Positions 13,401 through 26,281 of a stretch of 64,000 bases of DNA are shown here, in pieces. Source of the stretch: Panagrolaimus kolymaensis (Eukaryota > Nematoda > Chromadorea > Rhabditida > Panagrolaimidae); assembly GCA_028622995.1 (NCBI GenBank), contig JAJQJQ010000008.1, positions 2,852,001 through 2,916,000 of the forward strand, in the 5' to 3' direction. How positions within the stretch are numbered: the first letter of the stretch is position 1; the number at the start of each line of letters is the position of its first letter. The notes below the pieces were generated by a model, which saw nothing but the letters and a program-made list of their open reading frames with translations, was not told where the DNA came from and searched no databases. The translations under genes were made by a program, and so were the position numbers.

Positions 13401-16400
13401 GAGATTTATTATTTTATATTAAAGAAAATGGTTAGAATTTTCTTGGATTACATTCGTAGGTGGCAAAAAATAAATATCCATGATTATGAATAATTTTTAA
13501 AATTAAAATATTTACTCCAAAAGCCTCAATTTCTTCGAGATTTAATATTTGTTATTCGCGAAAATGATAAGAATTTTCTTGGATTACATTCGTAGGTGGC
13601 AAAAAATAAATATCCATGATTATGAATAATTTTTAAAATTAAAATATTTACTCCAAAAGCCTCAATTTCTTCGAGATTTATTATTTTATATTAAAGAAAA
13701 TGGTTAGAATTTTCTTGGATTACATTCGTAGGTGGCAAAAAATAAATATCCATGATTATGAATAATTTTTAAAATTAAAATATTTACTCCAAAAGCCTCA
13801 ATTTCTTCGAGATTTATTATTTTATATTAAAGAAAATGGTTAGAATTTTCTTGGATTACATTCGTAGGTGGCAAAAAATAAATATCCATGATTATGAATA
13901 ATTTTTAAAATTAAAATATTTACTCCAAAAGCCTCAATTTCTTCGAGATTTATTATTTTATATTAAAGAAAATGGTTAGAATTTTCTTGGATTACATTCG
14001 TAGGTGGCAAAAAATAAATATCCATGATTATGAATAATTTTTAAAATTAAAATATTTACTCCAAAAGCCTCAATTTCTTCGAGATTTATTATTTTATATT
14101 AAAGAAAATGATAAGAATTTTCTTGGATTACATTCGTAGGTGGCAAAAAATAAATATCCATGATTATGAATAATTTTTAAAATTAAAATATTTACTCCAA
14201 AAGCCTCAATTTCTTCGAGATTTATTATTTTATATTAAAGAAAATGGTTAGAATTTTCTTGGATTACATTCGTAGGTGGCAAAAAATAAATATCCATGAT
14301 TATGAATAATTTTTAAAATTAAAATATTTACTCCAAAAGCCTCAATTTCTTCGAGATTTATTATTTTATATTAAAGAAAATGGTTAGAATTTTCTTGGAT
14401 TACATTCGTAGGTGGCAAAAAATAAATATCCATGATTATGAATAATTTTTAAAATTAAAATATTTACTCCAAAAGCCTCAATTTCTTCGAGATTTATTAT
14501 TTTATATTAAAGAAAATGATAAGAATTTTCTTGGATTACATTCGTAGGTGGCAAAAAATAAATATCCATGATTATGAATAATTTTTAAAATTAAAATATT
14601 TACTCCAAAAGCCTCAATTTCTTCGAGATTTATTATTTTATATTAAAGAAAATGATAAGAATTTTCTTGGATTACATTCGTAGGTGGCAAAAAATAAATA
14701 TCCATGATTATGAATAATTTTTAAAATTAAAATATTTACTCCAAAAGCCTCAATTTCTTCGAGATTTATTATTTTATATTAAAGAAAATGGTTAGAATTT
14801 TCTTGGATTACATTCGTAGGTGGCAAAAAATAAATATCCATGATTATGAATAATTTTTAAAATTAAAATATTTACTCCAAAAGCCTCAATTTCTTCGAGA
14901 TTTATTATTTTATATTAAAGAAAATGGTTAGAATTTTCTTGGATTACATTCGTAGGTGGCAAAAAATAAATATCCATGATTATGAATAATTTTTAAAATT
15001 AAAATATTTACTCCAAAAGCCTCAATTTCTTCGAGATTTATTATTTTATATTAAAGAAAATGGTTAGAATTTTCTTGGATTACATTCGTAGGTGGCAAAA
15101 AATAAATATCCATGATTATGAATAATTTTTAAAATTAAAATATTTACTCCAAAAGCCTCAATTTCTTCGAGATTTATTATTTTATATTAAAGAAAATGAT
15201 AAGAATTTTCTTGGATTACATTCGTAGGTGGCAAAAAATAAATATCCATGATTATGAATAATTTTTAAAATTAAAATATTTACTCCAAAAGCCTCAATTT
15301 CTTCGAGATTTATTATTTTATATTAAAGAAAATGGTTAGAATTTTCTTGGATTACATTCGTAGGTGGCAAAAAATAAATATCCATGATTATGAATAATTT
15401 TTAAAATTAAAATATTTACTCCAAAAGCCTCAATTTCTTCGAGATTTATTATTTTATATTAAAGAAAATGGTTAGAATTTTCTTGGATTACATTCGTAGG
15501 TGGCAAAAAATAAATATCCATGATTATGAATAATTTTTAAAATTAAAATATTTACTCCAAAAGCCTCAATTTCTTCGAGATTTATTATTTTATATTAAAG
15601 AAAATGGTTAGAATTTTCTTGGATTACATTCGTAGGTGGCAAAAAATAAATATCCATGATTATGAATAATTTTTAAAATTAAAATATTTACTCCAAAAGC
15701 CTCAATTTCTTCGAGATTTAATATTTGTTATTCGCGAAAATGATAAGAATTTTCTTGGATTACATTCGTAGGTGGCAAAAAATAAATATCCATGATTATG
15801 AATAATTTTTAAAATTAAAATATTTACTCCAAAAGCCTCAATTTCTTCGAGATTTATTATTTTATATTAAAGAAAATGGTTAGAATTTTCTTGGATTACA
15901 TTCGTAGGTGGCAAAAAATAAATATCCATGATTATGAATAATTTTTAAAATTAAAATATTTACTCCAAAAGCCTCAATTTCTTCGAGTTTTAATATTTGT
16001 TATTCGCGAAAATGATAAGAATTTTCTTGGATTACATTCGTAGGTGGCAAAAAATAAATATCCATGATTATGAATAATTTTTAAAATTAAAATATTTACT
16101 CCAAAAGCCTCAATTTCTTCGAGATTTATTATTTTATATTAAAGAAAATGGTTAGAATTTTCTTGGATTACATTCGTAGGTGGCAAAAAATAAATATCCA
16201 TGATTATGAATAATTTTTAAAATTAAAATATTTACTCCAAAAGCCTCAATTTCTTCGAGATTTATTATTTTATATTAAAGAAAATGGTTAGAATTTTCTT
16301 GGATTACATTCGTAGGTGGCAAAAAATAAATATCCGTGATTATGAATAATTTTTAAAATTAAAATATTTACTCCAAAAGCCTCAATTTCTTCGAGTTTTA

Positions 16401-16943
16401 ATATTTGTTATTCGCGAAAATGATAAGAATTTTCTTGGATTACATTCGTAGGTGGCAAAAAATAAATATCCATGATTATGAATAATTTTTAAAATTAAAA
16501 TATTTACTCCAAAAGCCTCAATTTCTTCGAGATTTATTATTTTATATTAAAGAAAATGGTTAGAATTTTCTTGGATTACATTCGTAGGTGGCAAAAAATA
16601 AATATCCATGATTATGAATAATTTTTAAAATTAAAATATTTACTCCAAAAGCCTCAATTTCTTCGAGATTTAATATTTGTTATTCGCGAAAATGATAAGA
16701 ATTTTCTTGGATTACATTCGTAGGTGGCAAAAAATAAATATCCATGATTATGAATAATTTTTAAAATTAAAATATTTACTCCAAAAGCCTCAATTTCTTC
16801 GAGATTTATTATTTTATATTAAAGAAAATGGTTAGAATTTTCTTGGATTACATTCGTAGGTGGCAAAAAATAAATATCCATGATTATGAATAATTTTTAA
16901 AATTAAAATATTTACTCCAAAAGCCTCAATTTCTTCGAGATTT

Positions 16944-18440
16944 ATTATTTTATATTAAAGAAAATGGTTAGAATTTTCTTGGATTACATTCGTAGGTGGC
17001 AAAAAATAAATATCCATGATTATGAATAATTTTTAAAATTAAAATATTTACTCCAAAAGCCTCAATTTCTTCGAGTTTTAATATTTGTTATTCGCGAAAA
17101 TGATAAGAATTTTCTTGGATTACATTCGTAGGTGGCAAAAAATAAATATCCATGATTATGAATAATTTTTAAAATTAAAATATTTACTCCAAAAGCCTCA
17201 ATTTCTTCGAGATTTATTATTTTATATTAAAGAAAATGGTTAGAATTTTCTTGGATTACATTCGTAGGTGGCAAAAAATAAATATCCATGATTATGAATA
17301 ATTTTTAAAATTAAAATATTTACTCCAAAAGCCTCAATTTCTTCGAGATTTATTATTTTATATTAAAGAAAATGGTTAGAATTTTCTTGGATTACATTCG
17401 TAGGTGGCAAAAAATAAATATCCATGATTATGAATAATTTTTAAAATTAAAATATTTACTCCAAAAGCCTCAATTTCTTCGAGTTTTAATATTTGTTATT
17501 CGCGAAAATGATAAGAATTTTCTTGGATTACATTCGTAGGTGGCAAAAAATAAATATCCATGATTATGAATAATTTTTAAAATTAAAATATTTACTCCAA
17601 AAGCCTCAATTTCTTCGAGATTTATTATTTTATATTAAAGAAAATGGTTAGAATTTTCTTGGATTACATTCGTAGGTGGCAAAAAATAAATATCCATGAT
17701 TATGAATAATTTTTAAAATTAAAATATTTACTCCAAAAGCCTCAATTTCTTCGAGATTTATTATTTTATATTAAAGAAAATGGTTAGAATTTTCTTGGAT
17801 TACATTCGTAGGTGGCAAAAAATAAATATCCATGATTATGAATAATTTTTAAAATTAAAATATTTACTCCAAAAGCCTCAATTTCTTCGAGTTTTAATAT
17901 TTGTTATTCGCGAAAATGATAAGAATTTTCATGGATTACATTCGTAGGTGTCAAAAAATAAATATCCATGATTATGAATAATTTTTAAAATTAAAATATT
18001 TACTCCAAAAGCCTCAATTTCTTCGAGATTTATTATTTTATATTAAAGAAAATGGTTAGAATTTTCTTGGATTACATTCGTAGGTGGCTAAAAATAAATA
18101 TCCATGATTATGAATAATTTTTAAAATTAAAATATTTACTCCAAAAGCCTCAATTTCTTCGAGATTTATTATTTTATATTAAAGAAAATGGTTAGAATTT
18201 TCTTGGATTACATTCGTAGGTGGCAAAAAATAAATATCCATGATTATGAATAATTTTTAAAATTAAAATATTTACTCCAAAAGCCTCAATTTCTTCGAGT
18301 TTTAATATTTGTTATTCGCGAAAATGATAAGAATTTTCTTGGATTACATTCGTAGGTGGCAAAAAATAAATATCCATGATTATGAATAATTTTTAAAATT
18401 AAAATATTTACTCCAAAAGCCTCAATTTCTTCGAGATTTA
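16944..18440. repeat. A-A-B higher-order satellite block (right)
   Basis: The same A, A, B trimer (408 bp) as at 1,706-3,337 reappears about 15 kb away, from about 16,944 to 18,440. Several single-base variants are present (for example TTTTCATGGATT near 17,930 and GTGTCAAAA near 17,950). The recurrence indicates the trimer is a genuine higher-order unit rather than chance order. Confidence 0.75.
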
Positions 18441-21290
18441 TTATTTTATATTAAAGAAAATGGTTAGAATTTTCTTGGATTACATTCGTAGGTGGCAAAA
18501 AATAAATATCCATGATTATGAATAATTTTTAAAATTAAAATATTTACTCCAAAAGCCTCAATTTCTTCGAGTTTTAATATTTGTTATTCGCGAAAATGAT
18601 AAGAATTTTCTTGGATTACATTCGTAGGTGGCAAAAAATAAATATCCATGATTATGAATAATTTTTAAAATTAAAATATTTACTCCAAAAGCCTCAATTT
18701 CTTCGAGTTTTAATATTTGTTATTCGCGAAAATGATAAGAATTTTCTTGTATTACATTCGTAGGTGGCAAAAAATAAATATCCATGATTATGAATAATTT
18801 TTAAAATTAAAATATTTACTCCAAAAGCCTCAATTTCTTCGAGATTTATTATTTTATATTAAAGAAAATGGTTAGAATTTTCTTGGATTACATTCGTAGG
18901 TGGCAAAAAATAAATATCCATGATTATGAATAATTTTTAAAATTAAAATATTTACTCCAAAAGCCTCAATTTCTTCGAGATTTATTATTATATATTAAAG
19001 AAAATGGTTAGAATTTTCTTGGATTACATTCGTAGGTGGCAAAAAATAAATATCCATGATTATGAATAATTTTTAAAATTAAAATATTTACTCCAAAAGC
19101 CTCAATTTCTTCGAGATTTATTATTATATATTAAAGAAAATGGTTAGAATTTTCTTGGATTACATTCGTAGGTGGCAAAAAATAAATATCCATGATTATG
19201 AATAATTTTTAAAATTAAAATATTTACTCCAAAAGCCTCAATTTCTTCGAGATTTATTATTATATATTAAAGAAAATGGTTAGAATTTTCTTGGATTACA
19301 TTCGTAGGTGGCAAAAAATAAATATCCATGATTATGAATAATTTTTAAAATTAAAATATTTACTCCAAAAGCCTCAATTTCTTCGAGTTTTAATATTTGT
19401 TATTCGCGAAAATGATAAGAATTTTCTTGGATTACATTCGTAGGTGGCAAAAAATAAATATCCATGATTATGAATAATTTTTAAAATTAAAATATTTACT
19501 CCAAAAGCCTCAATTTCTTCGAGTTTTAATATTTGTTATTCGCGAAAATGATAAGAATTTTCTTGGATTACATTCGTAGGTGGCAAAAAATAAATATCCA
19601 TGATTATGAATAATTTTTAAAATTAAAATATTTACTCCAAAAGCCTCAATTTCTTCGAGTTTTAATATTTGTTATTCGCGAAAATGATAAGAATTTTCTT
19701 GGATTACATTCGTAGGTGGCAAAAAATAAATATCCATGATTATGAATAATTTTTAAAATTAAAATATTTACTCCAAAAGCCTCAATTTCTTCGAGATTTA
19801 TTATTTTATATTAAAGAAAATGGTTAGAATTTTCTTGGATTACATTCGTAGGTGGCTAAAAATAAATATCCATGATTATGAATAATTTTTAAAATTAAAA
19901 TATTTACTCCAAAAGCCTCAATTTCTTCGAGATTTATTATTTTATATTAAAGAAAATGGTTAGAATTTTCTTGGATTACATTCGTAGGTGGCTAAAAATA
20001 AATATCCATGATTATGAATAATTTTTAAAATTAAAATATTTACTCCAAAAGCCTCCATTTCTTCGAGTTTTAATATTTGTTATTCGCGAAAATGATAAGA
20101 ATTTTCTTGGATTACATTCGTAGGTGGCAAAAAATAAATATCCATGATTATGAATAATTTTTAAAATTAAAATATTTACTCCAAAAGCCTCAATTTCTTC
20201 GAGATTTATTATTTTATATTAAAGAAAATGGTTAGAATTTTCTTGGATTACATTCGTAGGTGGCTAAAAATAAATATCCATGATTATGAATAATTTTTAA
20301 AATTAAAATATTTACTCCAAAAGCCTCAATTTCTTCGAGTTTTAATATTTTATATTAAAGAAAATGGTTAGAATTTTCTTGGATTACATTCGTAGGTGGC
20401 TAAAAATAAATATCCATGATTATGAATAATTTTTAAAATTAAAATATTTACTCCAAAAGCCTCAATTTCTTCGAGATTTATTATTTTATATTAAAGAAAA
20501 TGGTTAGAATTTTCTTGGATTACATTCGTAGGTGGCTAAAAATAAATATCCATGATTATGAATAATTTTTAAAATTAAAATATTTACTCCAAAAGCCTCA
20601 ATTTCTTCGAGATTTATTATTTTATATTAAAGAAAATGGTTATAATTTTCTTGGATTACATTCGTAGGTGGCTAAAAATAAATATCCATGATTATGAATA
20701 ATTTTTAAAATTAAAATATTTACTCCAAAAGCCTCAATTTCTTCGAGATTTATTATTTTATATTAAAGAAAATGGTTAGAATTTTCTTGGATTACATTCG
20801 TAGGTGGCTAAAAATAAATATCCATGATTATGAATAATTTTTAAAATTAAAATATTTACTCCAAAAGCCTCAATTTCTTCGAGATTTATTATTTTATATT
20901 AAAGAAAATGGTTAGAATTTTCTTGGATTACATTCGTAGGTGGCTAAAAATAAATATCCATGATTATGAATAATTTTTAAAATTAAAATATTTACTCCAA
21001 AAGCCTCCATTTCTTCGAGTTTTAATATTTGTTATTCGCGAAAATGATAAGAATTTTCTTGGATTACATTCGTAGGTGGCAAAAAATAAATATCCATGAT
21101 TATGAATAATTTTTAAAATTAAAATATTTACTCCAAAAGCCTCAATTTCTTCGAGATTTATTATTTTATATTAAAGAAAATGGTTAGAATTTTCTTGGAT
21201 TACATTCGTAGGTGGCTAAAAATAAATATCCATGATTATGAATAATTTTTAAAATTAAAATATTTACTCCAAAAGCCTCCATTTCTTCGA

Positions 21291-21411
21291 GTTTTATTAT
21301 TTGTTATTCACGAAAACGATAAAAATTTTATTGCCTTAATTCGCAGGTGTTTAAAATAAATATCTTTATTTTTAACAAATTTTTAAAATAAAAAAATAAA
21401 GTCTTTTAACC
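21291..21411. repeat. Diverged terminal satellite monomer
   Basis: The array ends with a monomer that still aligns to the consensus (TATTCACGAAAACG for TATTCGCGAAAATG, CGCAGGTGTTTAAAATAAATA for CGTAGGTGGCAAAAAATAAATA) but carries many substitutions. The same diverged monomer precedes the other two gene copies at about 26,077-26,197 and 30,863-30,983. Its divergence shows that the gene/satellite border is older than the homogenised array and older than the triplication. Confidence 0.8.
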
Positions 21412-21495
21412 TTAATAAAATTTGAATAATATTATTGAATTTTTTGATTTGTGTATAAAAAAACTTTTCTTTAACATTATGCTTCTTTTTTAGAA

Positions 21496-23658
21496 ATGGG
21501 ACGAAAGCGACCACTTGCTTTTAGAAATGAAAGAACTCAACGTAAAAAAGCTGCCAAATGTATTTTTTCTCTTATTCTTTCTTCTTTTATTTTTTTTTTT
21601 TCAGTTAATGATCACAGCTTAAGTCCTCGGGTTCCAACGCGTCAAAAAAGAAGTGATAGGAAAGCCGAAGCATTAGGCGCTGGATTTAAGTTTGGACATT
21701 TAATAGGTAATTTTATTTCTTTTTGCAACTGAAATTTTTTTACTTTCAGGTGATCTTGTTCGACCAAAAGAAACAATTGCTTTGCGATCAAATGGTCCAC
21801 ATAATGGTAAGTGATTTTGAAAAATTCTATCTAATTTATTCAAAATTTATTAATACTTAGCTATTTTCAAATTTGAAATCTTTATTGTTAAGTTGATTCT
21901 CTATTTTTATGTTGCTTTATTTAATTTTTAAAAGTTTTCTAATCCTTTGTTTATTTCAGAAGTTGCTCCACAATTAACCGGATTCAAACGACGTCCTCGA
22001 AAACCAAAACAGATTGAAATTGAAGTTGAAAATGGGCAATCTTTGGTAAGTTTTTCTTTATTTTTTTCAAACCATCAATGAAGATTTTTTGTTTTTTAGA
22101 TAAGTTTGAATGATAATGATCGCGATTTCCAAGTTGATTCACCGCACCTTAATGAAGTGGAAAATGGCTTTGATGGACAAGCAGCAAATTTAACAATTCA
22201 ATCCCCATCAACTTCGAAATCAAATGAAGAACAAAAATCAAGTGCTGAATCATCATCATCAATTCAAGAAAAGGGGCCGATTGTAAATTTTTTTTCCATA
22301 TGTTATTAATCATTTTAACATAACCTTTGATTGTATTGCTAAATCGATTACTTTATTTTTTAGCTTCCAAATTGGAGCAATGCTCGTCCTATCCATTTCG
22401 AACCTGCAATTAGTGAATTTGAAATAGTTAAAAATTTTGAAATTAATTCAGTAAGCTTTTTCTTATAATTATCATTCTGATATTTTACTTTATTTTATTT
22501 TTAGGAAGATGAAGAAGAAAGCGAATTGAGTGTCTCGTCTGAAAGCAGTGAAGAATCCATTCGAACATTATCACATTTTGACGATTTTGAATATGAAGAT
22601 GTAAGTTTTCTTAATTTTCATATCTAAAACTTGTAATCTTTTCCTTTTTTAGATACGAAATTATATTTATTCTGATACACGTAATGTTCTTGGTCAAATA
22701 GTGGCACAAAAGCGGGAAAAATTATCCGACCGAATAGATGTTTATTGGTAAGTTACTGTGTAATATTTAGCACCTATAAGATAATTTGTTTTAAGGCCAA
22801 AAGTCACTGAATTGAATGGTAAACGAAATGGAATTATGCATGATCTCAATAAACAATTAAAGAAATCAAAAATTTTCTCAAAATCTGATATACGTCATTT
22901 TAATGCTCGAATTACTGTGATTGAAATGAATTTGAATTCGCTCATTCCTGTTATTACTAAAATGCAAGCTCGTTATCTCAAAGGAACAGATCGAAAATTT
23001 GTCACTTTTTATGGATATAAATACGCCAAAGTTGCTCGAAACCCTGGAATGTATAGTTGTACATATGACGTTGATCCAGATTCAAGATGCTTTCATCCTT
23101 CTTATGGTTGTAGAGCTTACATGTATCTCGATGATAAAGGATTTCTTGAACCTCTTACATATATTCAACATTACCATGATGTTGTCGAAAATGTAAGTTA
23201 ATAATTTTATAACAAAAAGTATTTTCTCTATTTATGCCATTTTTTAGACTGGTCCAAAACTTGATCAACCTAAAATTGAAATAGCTGTGTTTGATCGATT
23301 AACTTCAGAAGGAAATGAACCTGGAAAACGTGCAAAAATGAGTGAATTTATTGATAAGAAGTTTCAAGAAGCTTTGGATTACAGGTAAAAAAACTTTTAT
23401 TTTTGCATTTTTATGTGATAAAAGAAGAATTTTTTAGTGTATCTATTCGAGAAGTCAAAGCTTATGAAGACAATATTCTTGATCTTTTAGAAAAGTTGAA
23501 AACTATCAATGTTGATGAGTTGGAAGAAGGTTAGTTATTTACTTTTTTGCAAGAAAATAATAATTTTACAAATTTTAGCCGACATAAATTATCATTTATC
23601 GTTTATTCAATGGATGGATCTCTTCTTTGGTCACATTAGAATTGTAAATGGTCCTTGA
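21496..23658 (+). CDS. FLYWCH-like zinc-finger protein, copy 1
   Basis: My model has 12 exons: 21496-21559, 21605-21706, 21750-21806, 21960-22045, 22100-22282, 22364-22450, 22505-22600, 22653-22747, 22796-23192, 23248-23384, 23438-23529 and 23579-23658. All introns are GT-AG, most 43-81 bases, and joined phases give 491 residues without a stop. The N-terminus is basic (GRKRP, QRKKAAK, KRRPRKPK), suggesting a nuclear protein. Residues about 105-230 are acidic and Ser-rich. Residues about 323-385 look like a divergent FLYWCH zinc finger: GYKYAK, then YSC (C345), C355, GC (C362) and a terminal HYH (H382, H384). FLYWCH fingers bind DNA in worm FLH repressors and also occur in Mutator-type transposases; no transposase core is visible. 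ATG follows TTTTTTAGAA, a possible trans-splice acceptor. AATAAA is at 23,695. The family call is inference; exon structure is firmer. Confidence 0.75.
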
Positions 23659-23700
23659 ATTTATGTCTGAATATTTGTATTTTTATTTTTATGTAATAAA

Positions 23701-24399
23701 TTGAAAATAAAATAACATTTTGTTTATCTTTCGTGTTTCATTGTTCCAAGCAAAGTTTTAATATAAACCGCTTCCTTTTCCATTTTCCTCTAAATTCAGC
23801 CTTTTTTTACTTCTCTCTTCCTTCCGTTTACAGCGGAAGTAAATGCCACGGAAAAACGATATGATTGTGATTAAATTTGAGTTCGAAAAAAAAAATCTTG
23901 GATAATAATTTTAAAATAAAATTTTTACGCAACTTTGAATTTACTAAAGTCAAAAAGAAAGGTCAAAAACTAATTTATGTATTCATTAATTTATTAACTT
24001 TTGGAGTTTATTCCGCATTCCTCCCTTCCGTTTAATTCCATAATTAAGTCTTTCTTTCATTAAAAATTTTCACTTCCGATGGCCCTATTTGAAAATCTTT
24101 AAAAACTTTAATGCCTTCTCTGAGGACGTAACCAAACAACTTTTAAATGCTTTCACGCTCTTGTTTAAAATTTAGAATCACGTTTTTTTACTTTTGTTTG
24201 ATGAAAAAGTTGGCATTTTTTCTATTTGCTTTCTTTCAGTAAAATCACAACGTAAAACGCAATGTATGTAAGGGCAAGAAAAAACAAGATTGATAAACAG
24301 TACAATCCCCGAAAAAAAGTAATACATAATCAACAAATGCAAAACCACATACAAAGCAACATCAACATTTATTGAAAACCTAAATACATAAACAATAAA
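23701..24399. other. Intergenic spacer between FLYWCH gene and kinase relic (unit 1)
   Basis: This spacer of about 700 bp follows the poly(A) signal of the FLYWCH gene. It holds short pyrimidine-rich runs and two CCTTCCGTTTA repeats (about 23,820 and 24,025) but no supported gene. A 77-codon hydrophobic minus-strand frame at 24,178-24,411 has no recognisable motif. The same spacer recurs at 28,487-29,185 and 33,273-33,971. Confidence 0.6.
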
Positions 24400-25270
24400 A
24401 GAAAGATACAATACAATTTATTTTGTTTCTTGAAATTAAAGCAAGCATCATCAAATTTAGTTGAAACAACGGCTTCCTTCATTAATGCATAAATCTTTTC
24501 ATAATCTGGTGTATCAATAATTTCCACGAATAAGAAAGTTTCCAAATATCAACAAAATGACGAGGACATCTACCAAACAAATGCTTTACGGTTTGCTCCT
24601 TCCGACATTGCTTTTTCATAATCCAAACTTTATATTGATCCTGTAATTCTTCATTGATTAGCCACAATGTAAAGAAGTTGAACAAAAACATACTTCGATA
24701 TGTCTCCATGGAAGTTTATCACATTTTCTTTCAAATTTATACAGCCAATAGTCGATTTTCCACGTTTGATGATATCACGATGAAGGTATCTGAAAAGAGT
24801 AAATGAGATTAGTGCAGAAACCTTTATTGACATTACACGAAAAGTGGCTATAAAAACCGATAAAACATTCAAACAAGTAACTTCAGAAGTTTGTTAGCTT
24901 TCTAGTAACAAAACTTATAAAGTTAAAACTATTGCAAATAAATATAAAAGCAGATATTAAAGCAATCAAACACAAACATACCTAAATGAATGTAAATCTT
25001 CCAAAGCTTCTAAACATTCAATTCCAATATATAATGCAGCACCCATAATTCGTTTGCGTTGTATTAAAAGTAAATCTTGCAATGATGTTCCAATTCGATG
25101 TCATAACAGCATAATTAAAATTATTACATTTTACATTAGCTACAATTTTTCAAAGCAGTTGTGTACCATTTGATTTATCTAATTCAGCAAAATCTCCATT
25201 TTCAATAATTGAATCTTTTCTTGTTGTCTTTCAGTTTCTTCTTTCTTTCATGTTGGCTTATCAAATGCCC
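24400..25270 (-). pseudogene. CK1/tau-tubulin-like kinase pseudogene, unit 1 (5' truncated)
   Basis: Read on the minus strand, broken pieces follow a casein kinase 1/TTBK order: LLKMEIL (N-lobe); FNYAVMT (hinge); GTSLQDLLLIQRKR; ALEDLHS, then a 192-base intron (24,790-24,981); YLHRDI; then a jump to the C-lobe piece MKKQCRKE, LFGRCPRHFVDI and DTPDYEKIYALMKEA. Lesions include an in-frame TGA after GTQLL, a frameshift between FNYAVMT and GTSLQDLL, another between PRHFVDIWKLSY and DTPDYEKIY, the usual Lys-Pro-x-Asn of the catalytic loop changed to IKRGK, and loss of the DFG/activation-loop segment. The first exon is missing, replaced by satellite at 25,454. The adjoining stretch up to 25,453 is the remaining part of the first intron. 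It cannot encode a kinase. Confidence 0.8.
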
Positions 25271-26281
25271 CTGAAAAAGGGAGAAGTTATACATACAATG
25301 AAAGAAAGTTTTATAGCATAATTAACAACGACGAATTAGCAAAACAAAACTAGGTTATAACATAGCATTATTACAAGAAGACAATGAGAATAAATAAAAG
25401 CTTTTATTCAACCAATTAACAGAATAAGCGAAATTTTTGTGTTAACAATTTTAGTGGCTAAAAATAAATATCCATGATTATGAATAATTTTTAAAATTAA
25501 AATATTTACTCCAAAAGCCTCAATTTCTTCGAGATTTATTATTTTATATTAAAGAAAATGGTTAGAATTTTCTTGGATTACATTCGTAGGTGGCAAAAAA
25601 TAAATATCCATGATTATGAATAATTTTTAAAATTAAAATATTTACTCCAAAAGCCTCAATTTCTTCGAGTTTTAATATTTGTTATTCGCGAAAATGATAA
25701 GAATTTTCTTGGATTACATTCGTAGGTGGCAAAAAATAAATATCCATGATTATGAATAATTTTTAAAATTAAAATATTTACTCCAAAAGCCTCAATTTCT
25801 TCGAGTTTTAATATTTGTTATTCGCGAAAATGATAAGAATTTTCTTGGATTACATTCGTAGGTGGCAAAAAATAAATATCCATGATTATGAATAATTTTT
25901 AAAATTAAAATATTTACTCCAAAAGCCTCCATTTCTTCGAGTTTTAATATTTGTTATTCGCGAAAATGATAAGAATTTTCTTGGATTACATTCGTAGGTG
26001 GCAAAAAATAAATATCCATGATTATGAATAATTTTTAAAATTAAAATATTTACTCCAAAAGCCTCCATTTCTTCGAGTTTTATTATTTGTTATTCACGAA
26101 AACGATAAAAATTTTATTGCCTTAATTCGCAGGTGTTTAAAATAAATATCTTTATTTTTAACAAATTTTTAAAATAAAAAAATAAAGTCTTTTAACCTTA
26201 ATAAAATTTGAATAATATTATTGAATTTTTTGATTTGTGTATAAAAAAACTTTTCTTTAACATTATGCTTCTTTTTTAGAA

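Larger units (their letters stand above)
1..21411. repeat. Satellite DNA array, 136-137 bp monomer
   Basis: The stretch is an uninterrupted head-to-tail array of about 156 monomers, running off the left edge of the window. Every monomer shares a constant core (ATAAATATCCATGATTATG, then a run of T/A, then TTTACTCCAAAAGCCTC and ATTTCTTCGAG). A variable segment of about 35 bases defines two classes. Class A reads ATTTATTATTTTATATTAAAG followed by AAAATGGTTAG. Class B reads (A/T)TTTAATATTTGTTATTCGCG followed by AAAATGATAAG; a 137-bp B variant has TTTTTTTATTCG. Monomers within a class are nearly identical, which indicates recent homogenisation. There is no gene, and short open frames inside the array are by-products of single substitutions. 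The right edge decays into a diverged monomer beside a gene. Pericentromeric or subtelomeric satellite is possible, but chromosomal position cannot be told from sequence. Confidence 0.97.
21218..25453. repeat. Tandem segmental duplication, unit 1 of 3
   Basis: This is the first copy of a 4,786-bp unit. Sequence from 21,218 to 25,453 matches 26,004-30,239 and 30,790-35,025 with no difference that I found. To its left the satellite differs from the other units: GGCTAAAA at 21,217 where units 2 and 3 have GGCAAAAA, so identity to the other units starts just inside the satellite. It contains the FLYWCH-like gene (+) and a 5'-truncated kinase pseudogene (-). Confidence 0.93.

Noticed and set aside
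1..21411. CRISPR-like regular repeats
   Set aside because: There are no unique spacers. The whole 136-bp unit is repeated, in an intron-containing eukaryotic genome.
22812..23201. A 129-codon single-exon gene
   Set aside because: The frame has no ATG start (it opens with TTG) and is exon 9 of the 12-exon FLYWCH-like gene, bounded by a TTTTAAG acceptor and a GTAAGT donor.
24178..24872. Three minus-strand frames of 73-77 codons as separate small genes
   Set aside because: The two right-hand frames are pieces of the kinase pseudogene in shifted frames, and the left one is a motif-free hydrophobic stretch after its poly(A)-like end.
25886..26068. Minus-strand 60-codon frame between units 1 and 2
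   Set aside because: It lies wholly within satellite monomers and recurs at 30,672 for the same reason.
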